A DNA stretch of 64,000 nucleotides from Pseudomonas sp. UMAB-08. Its GTDB lineage: Bacteria > Pseudomonadota > Gammaproteobacteria > Pseudomonadales > Pseudomonadaceae. Under the pieces are notes generated by a model. That model ran no database searches and had not been told where the DNA came from. It worked only from the letters and a program-made list of their open reading frames with translations. The position numbers were made by a program, and so were the translations under genes. Shown here piece by piece: positions 54,159 through 62,226 of the stretch (position 1 is its first letter; the number at the start of each line of letters is the position of its first letter). The DNA lies in assembly GCF_900095225.1 (NCBI RefSeq), contig NZ_LT607416.1:62001-126000 (forward strand), given 5' to 3'.

Positions 54159-54858
54159 AGTTGAACTGCCTGCGGGCATAGTCGCTCACACGTTTGCCAC
54201 TCCGGCGCTGTTGGCCAGTGAGCTGGCGACGGCGGTGGCTGAGCAACTGCGCAGCGCCATCAGCGCGCATGGCGTGGCAACCCTGGTGGTGTCCGGCGGG
54301 CGCAGTCCGGTGGCATTTTTCCAAAGCCTGGCGCAGCAGTCGCTGGACTGGTCCAAGGTGGTGGTGAGCCTGGCGGACGAACGCTGGGTGCCGGTCGAGC
54401 ATGCCGACAGCAATGCAGGCCTGTTGAAGCGCTACTTGCTTCAGGGCCCGGCGGCTAAAGCCCGTTTTATTGGGCTGTACCGCGCAACGCCAACCCTGGA
54501 TGAGGCGGCACAAGAGGCCGATCAAGCCTTGGCTGAGTTGCCACCGATTGATGTATTGGTGTTGGGCATGGGGGATGACGGTCACACCGCGTCGCTGTTT
54601 CCCAAGAGCCCGAACCTCAGCGAAGCGTTGCGCCTCGATGGACAGCGTCGTTGCTTGCCCATGCTGGCGCCGACCGTGCCGCGCCAGCGCTTGACCCTCA
54701 CGCTTCAGTTGCTGGCATCTGCCCGTCTGCAGATCCTGTCCATTTCCGGGCAGGCCAAACTCGATACGTTACGCACTGCAGTGGCGGGCGATGATTTCGC
54801 CCAAATGCCCATCCGTGCCTTTCTGAATGCCTCCTTAGAGATTTACTGGTGCCCATGA
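54145..54858 (+). CDS. pgl: 6-phosphogluconolactonase
   Basis: A 237-residue member of the NagB-like sugar-isomerase fold: [20 protein letters not shown] near the start, [20 protein letters not shown] and [20 protein letters not shown] are all hallmarks. It hydrolyses the lactone made by Zwf. The start at 54145 has GGGAGG upstream and lies inside zwf, so translation is coupled. Confidence 0.95.
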   Translation: MGISKVELPAGIVAHTFATPALLASELATAVAEQLRSAISAHGVATLVVSGGRSPVAFFQSLAQQSLDWSKVVVSLADERWVPVEHADSNAGLLKRYLLQGPAAKARFIGLYRATPTLDEAAQEADQALAELPPIDVLVLGMGDDGHTASLFPKSPNLSEALRLDGQRRCLPMLAPTVPRQRLTLTLQLLASARLQILSISGQAKLDTLRTAVAGDDFAQMPIRAFLNASLEIYWCP

Positions 54859-54875
54859 GCAAAGGATCAGCCGCC

Positions 54876-55550
54876 ATGAAAACAATCGAAAAAAACCTGC
54901 CGCTGAACAGCATGGCGAACAAGATTGTCCAAATCGACGAACTCTGCGCCAAGGCGAAGATTTTGCCGGTGATAACCATTGCCCGCGAACAAGACATTCT
55001 GCCCCTGGCCGATGCGCTGGCCGCCGGTGGATTGACCACGCTGGAAGTGACCCTGCGCTCGGCATTCGGCCTGACCGCGATTCGCATCCTGCGCGAACAA
55101 CGCCCCGAGTTGTGCGTCGGTGCCGGCACCATCCTTGACCGGCAGATGCTGGCGGACGCTGAAGCGGCGGGCGCGCAATTCATCGTCACCCCCGGTTGCA
55201 CGCCCGAGCTGCTCCAGGCTGGCGTCGACAGCCCGCTGCCGATGTTGCCGGGGATCAGTAGCGCCTCGGAGATCATGATGGGGTATGCCCTGGGTTACCG
55301 TCGTTTCAAATTGTTCCCGGCGGAAATCAGCGGCGGCGTAGCAGCAATCAAAGCCCTCGGCGGCCCGTTCGGCGAAGTGCGATTCTGTCCTACCGGTGGG
55401 GTTAATCCAGACAACCTGAAGAGCTACATGGCGCAGCCGAACGTGATGTGCGTGGGCGGCTCGTGGATGCTCGACAACGCCTGGATCAAGAATGGCGAGT
55501 GGGCACGGATTGAAGCGGCCAGTATTGAAGCGCTGGCGCTGTTTGACTGA
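54876..55550 (+). CDS. eda: KDPG/KHG aldolase
   Basis: A 224-residue class I aldolase. LPVITIAREQDILPLADALA, the catalytic Glu in LTTLEVTLRS and the Schiff-base Lys in YRRFKLFPAEISGG are clear. It splits KDPG into pyruvate and glyceraldehyde 3-phosphate. Earlier in-frame starts at 54849 (GTG) and 54855 exist; 54876 is preferred because AAAGGA lies nine bases upstream. It lies 18 bases after pgl. Confidence 0.95.
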   Translation: MKTIEKNLPLNSMANKIVQIDELCAKAKILPVITIAREQDILPLADALAAGGLTTLEVTLRSAFGLTAIRILREQRPELCVGAGTILDRQMLADAEAAGAQFIVTPGCTPELLQAGVDSPLPMLPGISSASEIMMGYALGYRRFKLFPAEISGGVAAIKALGGPFGEVRFCPTGGVNPDNLKSYMAQPNVMCVGGSWMLDNAWIKNGEWARIEAASIEALALFD

Positions 55551-55584
55551 CAGATAGGTTGTTGGTTGTTGTTGCTTGGCTTTT

Positions 55585-55618
55585 CACGGTGCGCCTTGGT
55601 CGGGTGCACCGTGTTTTT
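55585..55618 (+). terminator. Terminator of zwf-pgl-eda
   Basis: CACGGTGC pairs with GCACCGTG and is followed by TTTTT. Confidence 0.85.
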
Positions 55619-55621
55619 AGG

Positions 55622-56824
55622 TTACTGGCTCAGTTCACGCAGTGCCCGTACCAGTGTTTTGATCTCAGCCACCGATGTGGTAAAGCCCGGTGTGATACGG
55701 ATACACGGCCCGCACGTAGCGCCGTCGCGCGCCACCGTGAACAGGTTGTACTCCTCCAGTAAACGCTCGACCATCCGCTGCTGATCCGCTTGGCGGGTAA
55801 AGCGAAATGACGTGATCCCGCAATACAGCCGTGGGTCGTCCGGCGTCAAAATCTCGATTCCCGACAATTCCCTTGCAGGCTTGACCCACAGGTCGCGCAG
55901 ATAATTCAGGCGTGCGCCCTTCACGGCGGCACCGCCCATCGCCAAATGCTCTTCGAATACTCGCGGCAGGGTCATCAGTGCCGGGATATTGGGCGTGCCA
56001 TAGGGCGCGCGCGACCGGATATCGTCGATTGCAAAACGACTGTCGCCCATGTCCGGGTCGATGTCTGTCAGGCGCTCTTGGGCGATGTAAATAAAGCCCA
56101 GGCTCAGCGGCGCTCCGATCCATTTCTGCAGATTGAATCCGGCAAACGCCACGCCCAATTCGTCCAGTTTGAAGTCGAGTTGACCAAGGGCGTGTGCGCC
56201 GTCAAGGATCACATCAATGCGATGGGTCTTGGCCCACGAGGCAATCGCTTGCACCGGCATCACCAGGCCGGTGCGGTGGGTGACGTGGGTCAACGCCATC
56301 AACTTCAAGCGGGGGTGGCTCTCGAAGGCTGTGCGGTAACTGTCCAGCAGGTTTTCATAGGTGGCGGGATGCGGGTGCTGGATTTCGATCACCTCCACAC
56401 CACGGCTCTTCGCCAGCCAGCGCATGGCGCTTTGCACGCTGATGTAATCCAGATCGCTGATCAACACCTGATCGCCAGGTTGCAGGGCGTTGTAGTTGCG
56501 AATCAATGATTGCAGGGATTCGGAGGCACAGCGGGTGATGGCGATCTCGTGGGCGGGCACCTGGACCATGGCCGCCAGTTGATCGCGAATCAGCACGCTG
56601 TCGACCTGATCGAACTGATGGCGCACATACACCGAACTGCTACGGTTGATGGCAGCGATCCGGTGTTGATACTCCTCGACCACCGTCCGGGTCATGCGGC
56701 CAAAATAACCATTTTCCAGATTGATCGGGCCAGGCTCGACCTCATAGCGTGAAGCGACGCGCTGCCAGAAGGCTTCATCGCGGGCGCAGTCCAGAGCGGT
56801 GGCGGCATGTTGATCAGTCGGCAT
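55622..56824 (-). CDS. Class V-fold PLP-dependent aminotransferase / epimerase-like enzyme
   Basis: A 400-residue fold-type I PLP enzyme of the isopenicillin-N-epimerase-like group. VDVILDGAHALG-type sequence (RIDVILDGAHALGQ) carries the PLP-ring Asp, and the likely Schiff-base Lys follows in AGFNLQKWIGAPLSLGF. The opening LENGYFGRMTRTVVEEYQHR is typical of the group. The substrate is unknown; relatives act as epimerases or cysteine-type lyases. It lies convergent to eda and is separate from the glucose genes in function. Confidence 0.85.
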   Translation of the reverse strand: MPTDQHAATALDCARDEAFWQRVASRYEVEPGPINLENGYFGRMTRTVVEEYQHRIAAINRSSSVYVRHQFDQVDSVLIRDQLAAMVQVPAHEIAITRCASESLQSLIRNYNALQPGDQVLISDLDYISVQSAMRWLAKSRGVEVIEIQHPHPATYENLLDSYRTAFESHPRLKLMALTHVTHRTGLVMPVQAIASWAKTHRIDVILDGAHALGQLDFKLDELGVAFAGFNLQKWIGAPLSLGFIYIAQERLTDIDPDMGDSRFAIDDIRSRAPYGTPNIPALMTLPRVFEEHLAMGGAAVKGARLNYLRDLWVKPARELSGIEILTPDDPRLYCGITSFRFTRQADQQRMVERLLEEYNLFTVARDGATCGPCIRITPGFTTSVAEIKTLVRALRELSQ

Positions 56825-56850
56825 TATGAGCTCGCTTGGCGTTTGAACTG

Positions 56851-57081
56851 TCAGGGGCGGAACGGGCGTTGGCGTTTGCGCAGTGGGTCAAGCAGTTCGG
56901 ACAAACCGTTATGGTCGATCTCGTGCATCAACGCCAACAGGCTGCCCAACTCACCCGAGGGGAAACCTTCCCGAGCGAACCAGTTCAGATACTGCCCCGG
57001 TAAATCGGCAATGAGCCGGCCCTTGTATTTGCCATACGGCATTTCGCGAGTGACCAGCAGTTCAAGCTTTTCGGGATTCAT
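56851..57081 (-). CDS. DUF3820-family protein
   Basis: A 76-residue protein. MPYGKYKGRLIADLPGQYLN is the DUF3820 signature, and RKRQRPFRP is a basic tail. Small soluble proteins of this family resemble part of exonuclease-associated modules, but the role is unknown. The start at 57081 is preferred on homology; the ribosome site (CTGGAC) is weak. It lies 26 bases upstream of the aminotransferase gene on the same strand and may be cotranscribed. Confidence 0.8.
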   Translation of the reverse strand: MNPEKLELLVTREMPYGKYKGRLIADLPGQYLNWFAREGFPSGELGSLLALMHEIDHNGLSELLDPLRKRQRPFRP

Positions 57082-57308
57082 GTCCAGGCCATTCAATGGG
57101 GGCACGTAGGATGTGCACGAAACGACAGCCTTCAAGATACGTGCATTCTGCATGCAGGCCAAACGACAGTTCTTGCAGAAAGAACGATTGATCTGTCTCT
57201 TGTGTAAATCAACTTGTTGAAATTTAAGGGTATTTAAAGAAAATAGAATGTGGCATGAAGGCTGCTTTTTTCAACTGTCATCCACTAACCGATAAGGAGT
57301 TGGAAAAA

Positions 57309-57782
57309 ATGACAGATATTAATAAAGAAGCCATTTCACTGCTCAATGATCTGATTGAAACCAGTAAGGATGGCGAAAAAGGCTTTCATACCAGCGCCGA
57401 AGACATCAAAAATCCGACGGTAAAGAGCTTTTTTATCAGCCGGTCACAAGAGTGCGCTACCGCCGTTCGGGAGCTTCAGGCCGAAGTTCGTGTTCTGGGC
57501 GGGGATCCTGAAACGTCTTCAAGCATCGTGGGTTCGCTGCACCGCGCCTGGGTCGATCTGAAGTCGGTGGTGACTGGTAAAAGCGATGAGGCGATTCTGA
57601 GTGAGGTAGAGCGTGGTGAAGACACTGCACTCAAGGCTTACAGAAAAGCGCTTGAAAAAGCCCGTGAAAAGAATCTGCCAACGAACGTTGTCGCCTTGAT
57701 TCAGAAGCAGCTTGACGGTGCACAGCGTAACCACGATCAGGTCAAAGCCATGCGTGATACCGCTCACATACAAAAAAGCTGA
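57309..57782 (+). CDS. PA2169-family four-helix-bundle protein (DUF2383)
   Basis: A 157-residue, almost wholly helical protein. LLNDLIETSKDGEKGFHTSA, then SFFISRSQECATAVRELQAE and SSSIVGSLHRAWVDLKSVVT are hallmarks of the ferritin-like PA2169/DUF2383 family. Function is unknown; relatives are often stress- or stationary-phase-induced. AAGGAG precedes the ATG at 57309. The 5' region is AT-rich, and a terminator follows closely, so it is a single-gene unit. Confidence 0.88.
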   Translation: MTDINKEAISLLNDLIETSKDGEKGFHTSAEDIKNPTVKSFFISRSQECATAVRELQAEVRVLGGDPETSSSIVGSLHRAWVDLKSVVTGKSDEAILSEVERGEDTALKAYRKALEKAREKNLPTNVVALIQKQLDGAQRNHDQVKAMRDTAHIQKS

Positions 57783-57798
57783 TTGAGCATTTTGGAGA

Positions 57799-57824
57799 AA
57801 ACGCCAGCTCGTCTGGCGTTTTTT
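57799..57824 (+). terminator. Terminator after the PA2169-family gene
   Basis: AAACGCCAG pairs with CTGGCGTTT around CTCGT, then T residues follow. Confidence 0.88.
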
Positions 57825-57845
57825 ATGCGTGGCGCAATCTGCAAC

Positions 57846-59375
57846 TCAAGTGACAAGAGGGTCGCGATGGGAGGTCCATGATCCACACTCCACACGATTG
57901 CGACCTTTGCGTTTTGCTTGATACAGCGCCTGATCGGCAATGCGGGTCAAGGTGCTCAGTGTGTCGCCGGGGCGCATCACATGAGAGACGACGCCGATGC
58001 TGACGGTGATGGCGTGTTCGTCATTGGCAAAGCGCGGCAGGGCCTCGATCGCAGCCCTGATGGCTTCGGCGATGACCTGCGCGCCTTCGAGCGGTGTGTC
58101 GGCCAGTACCACGGAAAACTCTTCGCCGCCATAACGCGCCGCAAGGTCTCCAGGGCGGCGAATACGGCCAAGAATAGTCGCCGCCACCGTACGCAGGGCC
58201 TCGTCGCCACCATGATGACCGTGGCGGTCGTTGAACGTCTTGAAGTTGTCGACATCAATCATCAGCAGCGACAGCGGCTGCCCTGAACGTAACCCTCGCG
58301 CCCATTCGGTTTTCAGTACCTGATCGAGCCGGCGACGATTGGCCAGGCCGGTCAAACCGTCGGTCGCAGCCAAGTGGGCCAAGCCATGTTCGGCACGCTG
58401 GCGCAAACGCAGTTCGCGGCGCAGCAGAAACGTCAGCCATAAAATGCCGAAACACAAGATACTGGTAGCGCTGCCCACCAATAAGGTCGTGCGCTTCCAG
58501 GCGGCATACACCTCTTCCACTGATTGACCAACGACCACGATCAGCGGCAAATCGCCGACTCGCGAAAAGGTGTACAGACGCTCTTTGTTGTCCAGCGAGG
58601 ACACACTGGTAAAGTGACCACTGCCTTCTTTGAGAGAGCGCTTGAAGTTGGCTTTCTGACTGAAATCCTCCCCGGTCAGGTTCTTGCCATCCAGCACCGG
58701 TTGTCGCGCCAGCATGATGCCGTGGGTATTGAGCAGGTTCACGTTGCTGTCCTTGCCGATATTCAGGCCTTTGAACAGCTCATTGAAATACAGCAGCCGC
58801 ATCGCCCCCGAGGCGATGCCAAGAAATTCGCCTTCAGGTGAAGACACGCGGCGACTGAAGCTGATGCACCAGTCCGGGTCGCCCAGGCGCATCTTGAACG
58901 GATCGCTGACCAGTAGGCCCAACGATGGGTTATCCCGGTGCGCCCGGAAGTGAGTACGGTCAGCAAAGTTGCCGGCTCTGGGGACGAGCGAAGTAGAGTC
59001 AGCAAGAATGTCGCCATTCTTGTCCAATAACAGTAAATCACCTTTGTAGGGCGCAGCTGTGGAGCGGTCGAACAGCATCAGATGACGCATCTGTGGCGGG
59101 ATGGTCATGATCCCCGGAAGCTGCCATGCGGCAATCATGCCCTGAATGGACGTGTCGTACAGCTCGGCGTTGCGCTGCACGTCGGCATCGATCAACTGCA
59201 CGATATTGGACGCCGCGCGGGCGGCAATTTCTGTCGCGCTGTCGCGTTCGCGAAACAGCAGTGACGTGACGATCACAAGAATAGCGAGCACCGCAAAGGT
59301 GCTGCCGAAAATCAGGATGATTTCGGGCCTGGACCACTTTCCTGGCGTTGCATGCAATGTAAAGGTTGGGTTCAT
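57846..59375 (-). CDS. Membrane-bound diguanylate cyclase with Cache-type sensor
   Basis: A 509-residue protein. The N-terminal helix is near 18-42 (EIILIFGSTFAVLAILVIVT), then a large periplasmic domain of dCache type (about 45-295) with DLLLLDKNGDILADS and FADRTHFRAHRDNPSLG, a second helix (about 299-320) and a GGDEF domain. The active site is intact as GGEEF, and an RPGD product-binding I-site lies five residues before it, so it should make c-di-GMP with feedback inhibition. The ligand is unknown. It stands alone. Confidence 0.92.
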   Translation of the reverse strand: MNPTFTLHATPGKWSRPEIILIFGSTFAVLAILVIVTSLLFRERDSATEIAARAASNIVQLIDADVQRNAELYDTSIQGMIAAWQLPGIMTIPPQMRHLMLFDRSTAAPYKGDLLLLDKNGDILADSTSLVPRAGNFADRTHFRAHRDNPSLGLLVSDPFKMRLGDPDWCISFSRRVSSPEGEFLGIASGAMRLLYFNELFKGLNIGKDSNVNLLNTHGIMLARQPVLDGKNLTGEDFSQKANFKRSLKEGSGHFTSVSSLDNKERLYTFSRVGDLPLIVVVGQSVEEVYAAWKRTTLLVGSATSILCFGILWLTFLLRRELRLRQRAEHGLAHLAATDGLTGLANRRRLDQVLKTEWARGLRSGQPLSLLMIDVDNFKTFNDRHGHHGGDEALRTVAATILGRIRRPGDLAARYGGEEFSVVLADTPLEGAQVIAEAIRAAIEALPRFANDEHAITVSIGVVSHVMRPGDTLSTLTRIADQALYQAKRKGRNRVECGSWTSHRDPLVT

Positions 59376-59760
59376 GACCGGAATTCTATGGAAATAAAAC
59401 GCTGTAAATAATTTAACGTACTGATTTAAAAGACAATAATTAGTTTAAGTAAGGTTTTTTTGACACCTGAGTAGAACGTATTTAACACCTTATACCTTAG
59501 GGGGGTATCAACGTGCTCTCTCTAACAATTGTTACAAGTCTGACATGTCTTGATAGCGCATACGATCAGTCTTCATGCTGAACTCACATGTTGTGCAGGG
59601 GGCGGGGCGGGATTCAGGTGGGCTGGAGAGCCGAGGGACGCAGCCACTGCAGCGCAAAATGGTACGCAAAAAAAAAGCCACTGATAGCAGTGGCTTTTAA
59701 AGAACGGTCGATCAAATGGGGCATTTGATCGACTGTCGAGGGAAACGTTTTTACAGTCGA
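59376..59760. other. 385-base intergenic region upstream of the diguanylate cyclase
   Basis: AT-rich near the cyclase start, with the inverted repeat ATACC/GGTAT at 59492-59508, then a G-rich stretch (59596-59640) and a terminator at 59673-59698. The terminator could end a transcript of unknown start from the plus strand, but I find no convincing gene. Confidence 0.4.
59673..59698. terminator. Bidirectional hairpin terminator downstream of the small secreted protein gene
   Basis: AAAAGCCACTG pairs with CAGTGGCTTTT around ATAG. On minus it follows the 76-residue protein gene. Confidence 0.8.
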
Positions 59761-59991
59761 TTAGCCCTTTTGAGCGTTATCGGAAGTGCCACGATCTACC
59801 GATTTTTCCAGAGATTGCTCGTTGTTCGGTGTCTTTGCGGTCATTTCTGCTCGGGTTTGGGCTTGTTCAACAGACGCCTGACGTGCGGCTTTCTGTGAAA
59901 CAAAGGACTGCGACTCTTCTGCAGACGCTTGACCGGACAACAGGAACGAAGACAATACGAAAACGCTGGCAATACCCATACTGGTGGACAT
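59761..59991 (-). CDS. Small secreted hypothetical protein
   Basis: A 76-residue protein with a clear signal peptide (MSTSMGIASVFVLSSFLLSG, cleavage after QASA near residue 24), leaving a mature chain of about 52 residues rich in Q, S, A, E and T with no cysteine. It is probably periplasmic and disordered or helical. AAGAAGG precedes the ATG at 59991; an upstream TTG is less likely. I do not recognise the family. It has its own terminator and stands alone between the cyclase and the two-component system. Confidence 0.7.
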   Translation of the reverse strand: MSTSMGIASVFVLSSFLLSGQASAEESQSFVSQKAARQASVEQAQTRAEMTAKTPNNEQSLEKSVDRGTSDNAQKG

Positions 59992-60184
59992 TTTTGAGAC
60001 CTTCTTGCTAGGCAAGTGCTAATTAAGTGCGACAAAAATATAGGTCAGACGAAGTTCGAAAAAGAGGCATGTACTCAAAGGACTTTTGTCATTCTGGTAA
60101 CAAAGTGCGGCACGAATTTTAACGTGTCGGCGGGGATAGCAAGTTTTCGGGAGCAGGGACGTCTGCAATGAAGAGGGCAATGCT

Positions 60185-61549
60185 TCAGCGCGGAAGGTTG
60201 ATGCCGAAGGTATTGACGCCTTGCTGGCTGTGCACGAAAACGGTCCCGCCGTGCATCAGGGCGATGGCTTTGACGATGGCCAGGCCCAACCCGTGGTTGG
60301 CGCCGCTGTTGCTGCGTGAAGCGTCGACGCGATAGAAGCGTTCAAAGAGCATAGGCAAGTGTTCGCTGGCTATTTCTGCGCCGGGGTTGGCCACGCCGAT
60401 GCAGACATGGTCGTCCTGGGCCTGAATGTCGACCCGGATCACTTGCCCTGGTTCGGTGTGTTGCACGGCGTTGTGCAGCAGGTTGATCAGCGCCCGTCGC
60501 AGGTGGGCTTTTTCGATACGCACGCTGGCGTCGCCCTGGACCTCGACCCGCACGTGGGCGTCTTCGAGGATGAAGTCCAGATAATCAAGGGCGGTGGCGA
60601 CTTCTTTGGCCAGTGAGGTGGACGTCAATTCGGTGGCCTTGCTGCCTTGGTCGGCGCTGGCCAGAAACAGCATGTCGTTGATGATCGACCTCAATCGCTC
60701 AAGCTCTTCCAGGTTCGATTGCAACACTTCGAAGTAATGCTCGGCTGAGCGTCCACGGGTCAGCGCCACTTGAGTTTGACCGATCAGGTTGGTCAGCGGC
60801 GAGCGCAGTTCATGGGCGACATCGGCGTTGAAGGATTCGAGCCTTGAGTAGGCTTGCTCGACTCGCTCCAGCGTCGAATTGAATGAGCTGACGAACTGGT
60901 CCAGTTCAGGCGGTAGGGACGACAATTGCAGGCGGCCAGACAGGCGTGGGGGCGCCAGTTTCCGAGCTTCCAGCGATAGGCTGACCAAGGGTTTCAAACC
61001 GATGCGTGCGACCCAGTAACCCAGCACTGAAGCGAGCACGATGCCGGCGGCCGCGAGGCCGATCAAGGCGATCAGCAGCGAGTGCTGGGTCTGCCAGAAA
61101 GTTTCGGTATCGATTGCAATCAAAAACCGTAGCGGCGGGCGTTGATCCTGTGCCGGGAACTGGCTGACCAGTACTTTGAACGGGAACTCATGGCCGGCCA
61201 GTGCCATGTCGCGCATGCCCGGCGGGCCCTTGGCGAACTGGCGGATTGCGGCATCCGGGTTTCCGAATTCATAGGTCGGGTTGTCGCTGACGACCCAGAA
61301 GCGGATGCGTTTGTCTTCTTCGCTGAGCAGTTTGAGTTTGGCGCTGATCTTCGCCCAATGCTCGGGAGTGCCAAATCGGGTAACGGCGGATTCGAGCACG
61401 CTGTAGCGCGCTTCCACCTCGGCGGCGGGCAACTGGCCCAGGCCTTTTTCGACTTGCAGGTAAAGGGCCCAGCCGATCAGCAGAAACACCAGCATTGCGA
61501 CCAGCGCAAACAGGCTGCTCAGGCGCAGGGCAATGGAATTAGTTGCCAC
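60185..61549 (-). CDS. Heavy-metal-type sensor histidine kinase
   Basis: A 454-residue CusS/CopS-like kinase. The first helix is at SLFALVAMLVFLLIGWALYL, then a periplasmic sensor of about 125 residues, the second helix, HAMP, the dimerisation His in DVAHELRSPLTNLIGQTQVA, and the ATPase with NLLHNAVQHTEPGQ and GLGLAIVKAIALMHGG. The GTG at 61549 is chosen because GGAG lies seven bases upstream and it gives the usual short N-terminus; the upstream frame overlaps the regulator gene. Ligand unknown. The gene overlaps its regulator by 11 bases. Confidence 0.88.
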   Translation of the reverse strand: MATNSIALRLSSLFALVAMLVFLLIGWALYLQVEKGLGQLPAAEVEARYSVLESAVTRFGTPEHWAKISAKLKLLSEEDKRIRFWVVSDNPTYEFGNPDAAIRQFAKGPPGMRDMALAGHEFPFKVLVSQFPAQDQRPPLRFLIAIDTETFWQTQHSLLIALIGLAAAGIVLASVLGYWVARIGLKPLVSLSLEARKLAPPRLSGRLQLSSLPPELDQFVSSFNSTLERVEQAYSRLESFNADVAHELRSPLTNLIGQTQVALTRGRSAEHYFEVLQSNLEELERLRSIINDMLFLASADQGSKATELTSTSLAKEVATALDYLDFILEDAHVRVEVQGDASVRIEKAHLRRALINLLHNAVQHTEPGQVIRVDIQAQDDHVCIGVANPGAEIASEHLPMLFERFYRVDASRSNSGANHGLGLAIVKAIALMHGGTVFVHSQQGVNTFGINLPR

Positions 61550-62216
61550 TGCGGTTCTCCAGCACATAGCCCATGCCGCGAATGGTGTGCAGCAGTTTCT
61601 GCTCGAACGGCCCATCCAGTTTGGCGCGCAGGCGTTTGATCGCAACTTCGACGACGTTCGCATCGCTGTCGAAATTGATATCCCAGACCATCTCGGCAAT
61701 TGAGGTTTTCGAGAGGATCTGACCTTGGCGGCGAGCCAGCACGCTGAGCAGGGAAAACTCCTTGGCGGTCAGGTCCAGGCGCATCCCGGCGCGTGTGGCC
61801 TTGCGGCTGATCAGGTCGATCCAGAGGTCGGCGATGCTGATCTGTACCGGCTCATGGCCGCTACTGCGTCGGGTCAACGCTTGCAGGCGTGCGACCAGTT
61901 CGAGAAAAGAGAAGGGTTTGCCCAGGTAATCGTCCGCGCCTTCGCGCAAGCCGCGAATGCGGTCGTCGACGTTTTCGCGAGCGGTGAGCATGATCACCGG
62001 TGTCTGCTTTCGCGCGCGCAACGCACGTAACACCCCGAACCCGTCCAGGCCCGGCAGCATGACGTCGAGAATGATCACCGCGTAGTCACTTTCCAGCCCC
62101 AGGTGCAGGCCCTCGATGCCATCGCGGGCCAGATCCACGGTGTAGCCCTGTTCGGTCAAGCCCCGGTGCAGGTAGTCGGCGGTTTTCTCTTCATCTTCGA
62201 TAATCAGCACACGCAT
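61539..62216 (-). CDS. OmpR-family response regulator (CusR/CopR type)
   Basis: A 225-residue regulator. The receiver is MRVLIIEDEEKTADYLHRGL with phospho-Asp in AVIILDVMLPGLDGFG and Lys in LGKPFSFLEL. The winged helix ends KLLHTIRGMGYVLE. The DNA-binding domain shows the heavy-metal-regulator pattern FDSDANVVEVAIKRLRAKLD. It lies 10 bases after an RND pump gene on the same strand, so it probably regulates that pump. Confidence 0.9.
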   Translation of the reverse strand: MRVLIIEDEEKTADYLHRGLTEQGYTVDLARDGIEGLHLGLESDYAVIILDVMLPGLDGFGVLRALRARKQTPVIMLTARENVDDRIRGLREGADDYLGKPFSFLELVARLQALTRRSSGHEPVQISIADLWIDLISRKATRAGMRLDLTAKEFSLLSVLARRQGQILSKTSIAEMVWDINFDSDANVVEVAIKRLRAKLDGPFEQKLLHTIRGMGYVLENRSGN

Positions 62217-62226
62217 GGGGCGACAC

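Noticed and set aside
59492..59508. NarL-type operator (ATACC/GGTAT repeat)
   Set aside because: Half-sites do not fit the heptamer spacing and no nitrate genes are near.
59560..59700. Rsm-type small RNA ending at the 59673 terminator
   Set aside because: Some GGA-like triplets and a terminator are present, but no repeated exposed GGA hairpins and no promoter could be identified.
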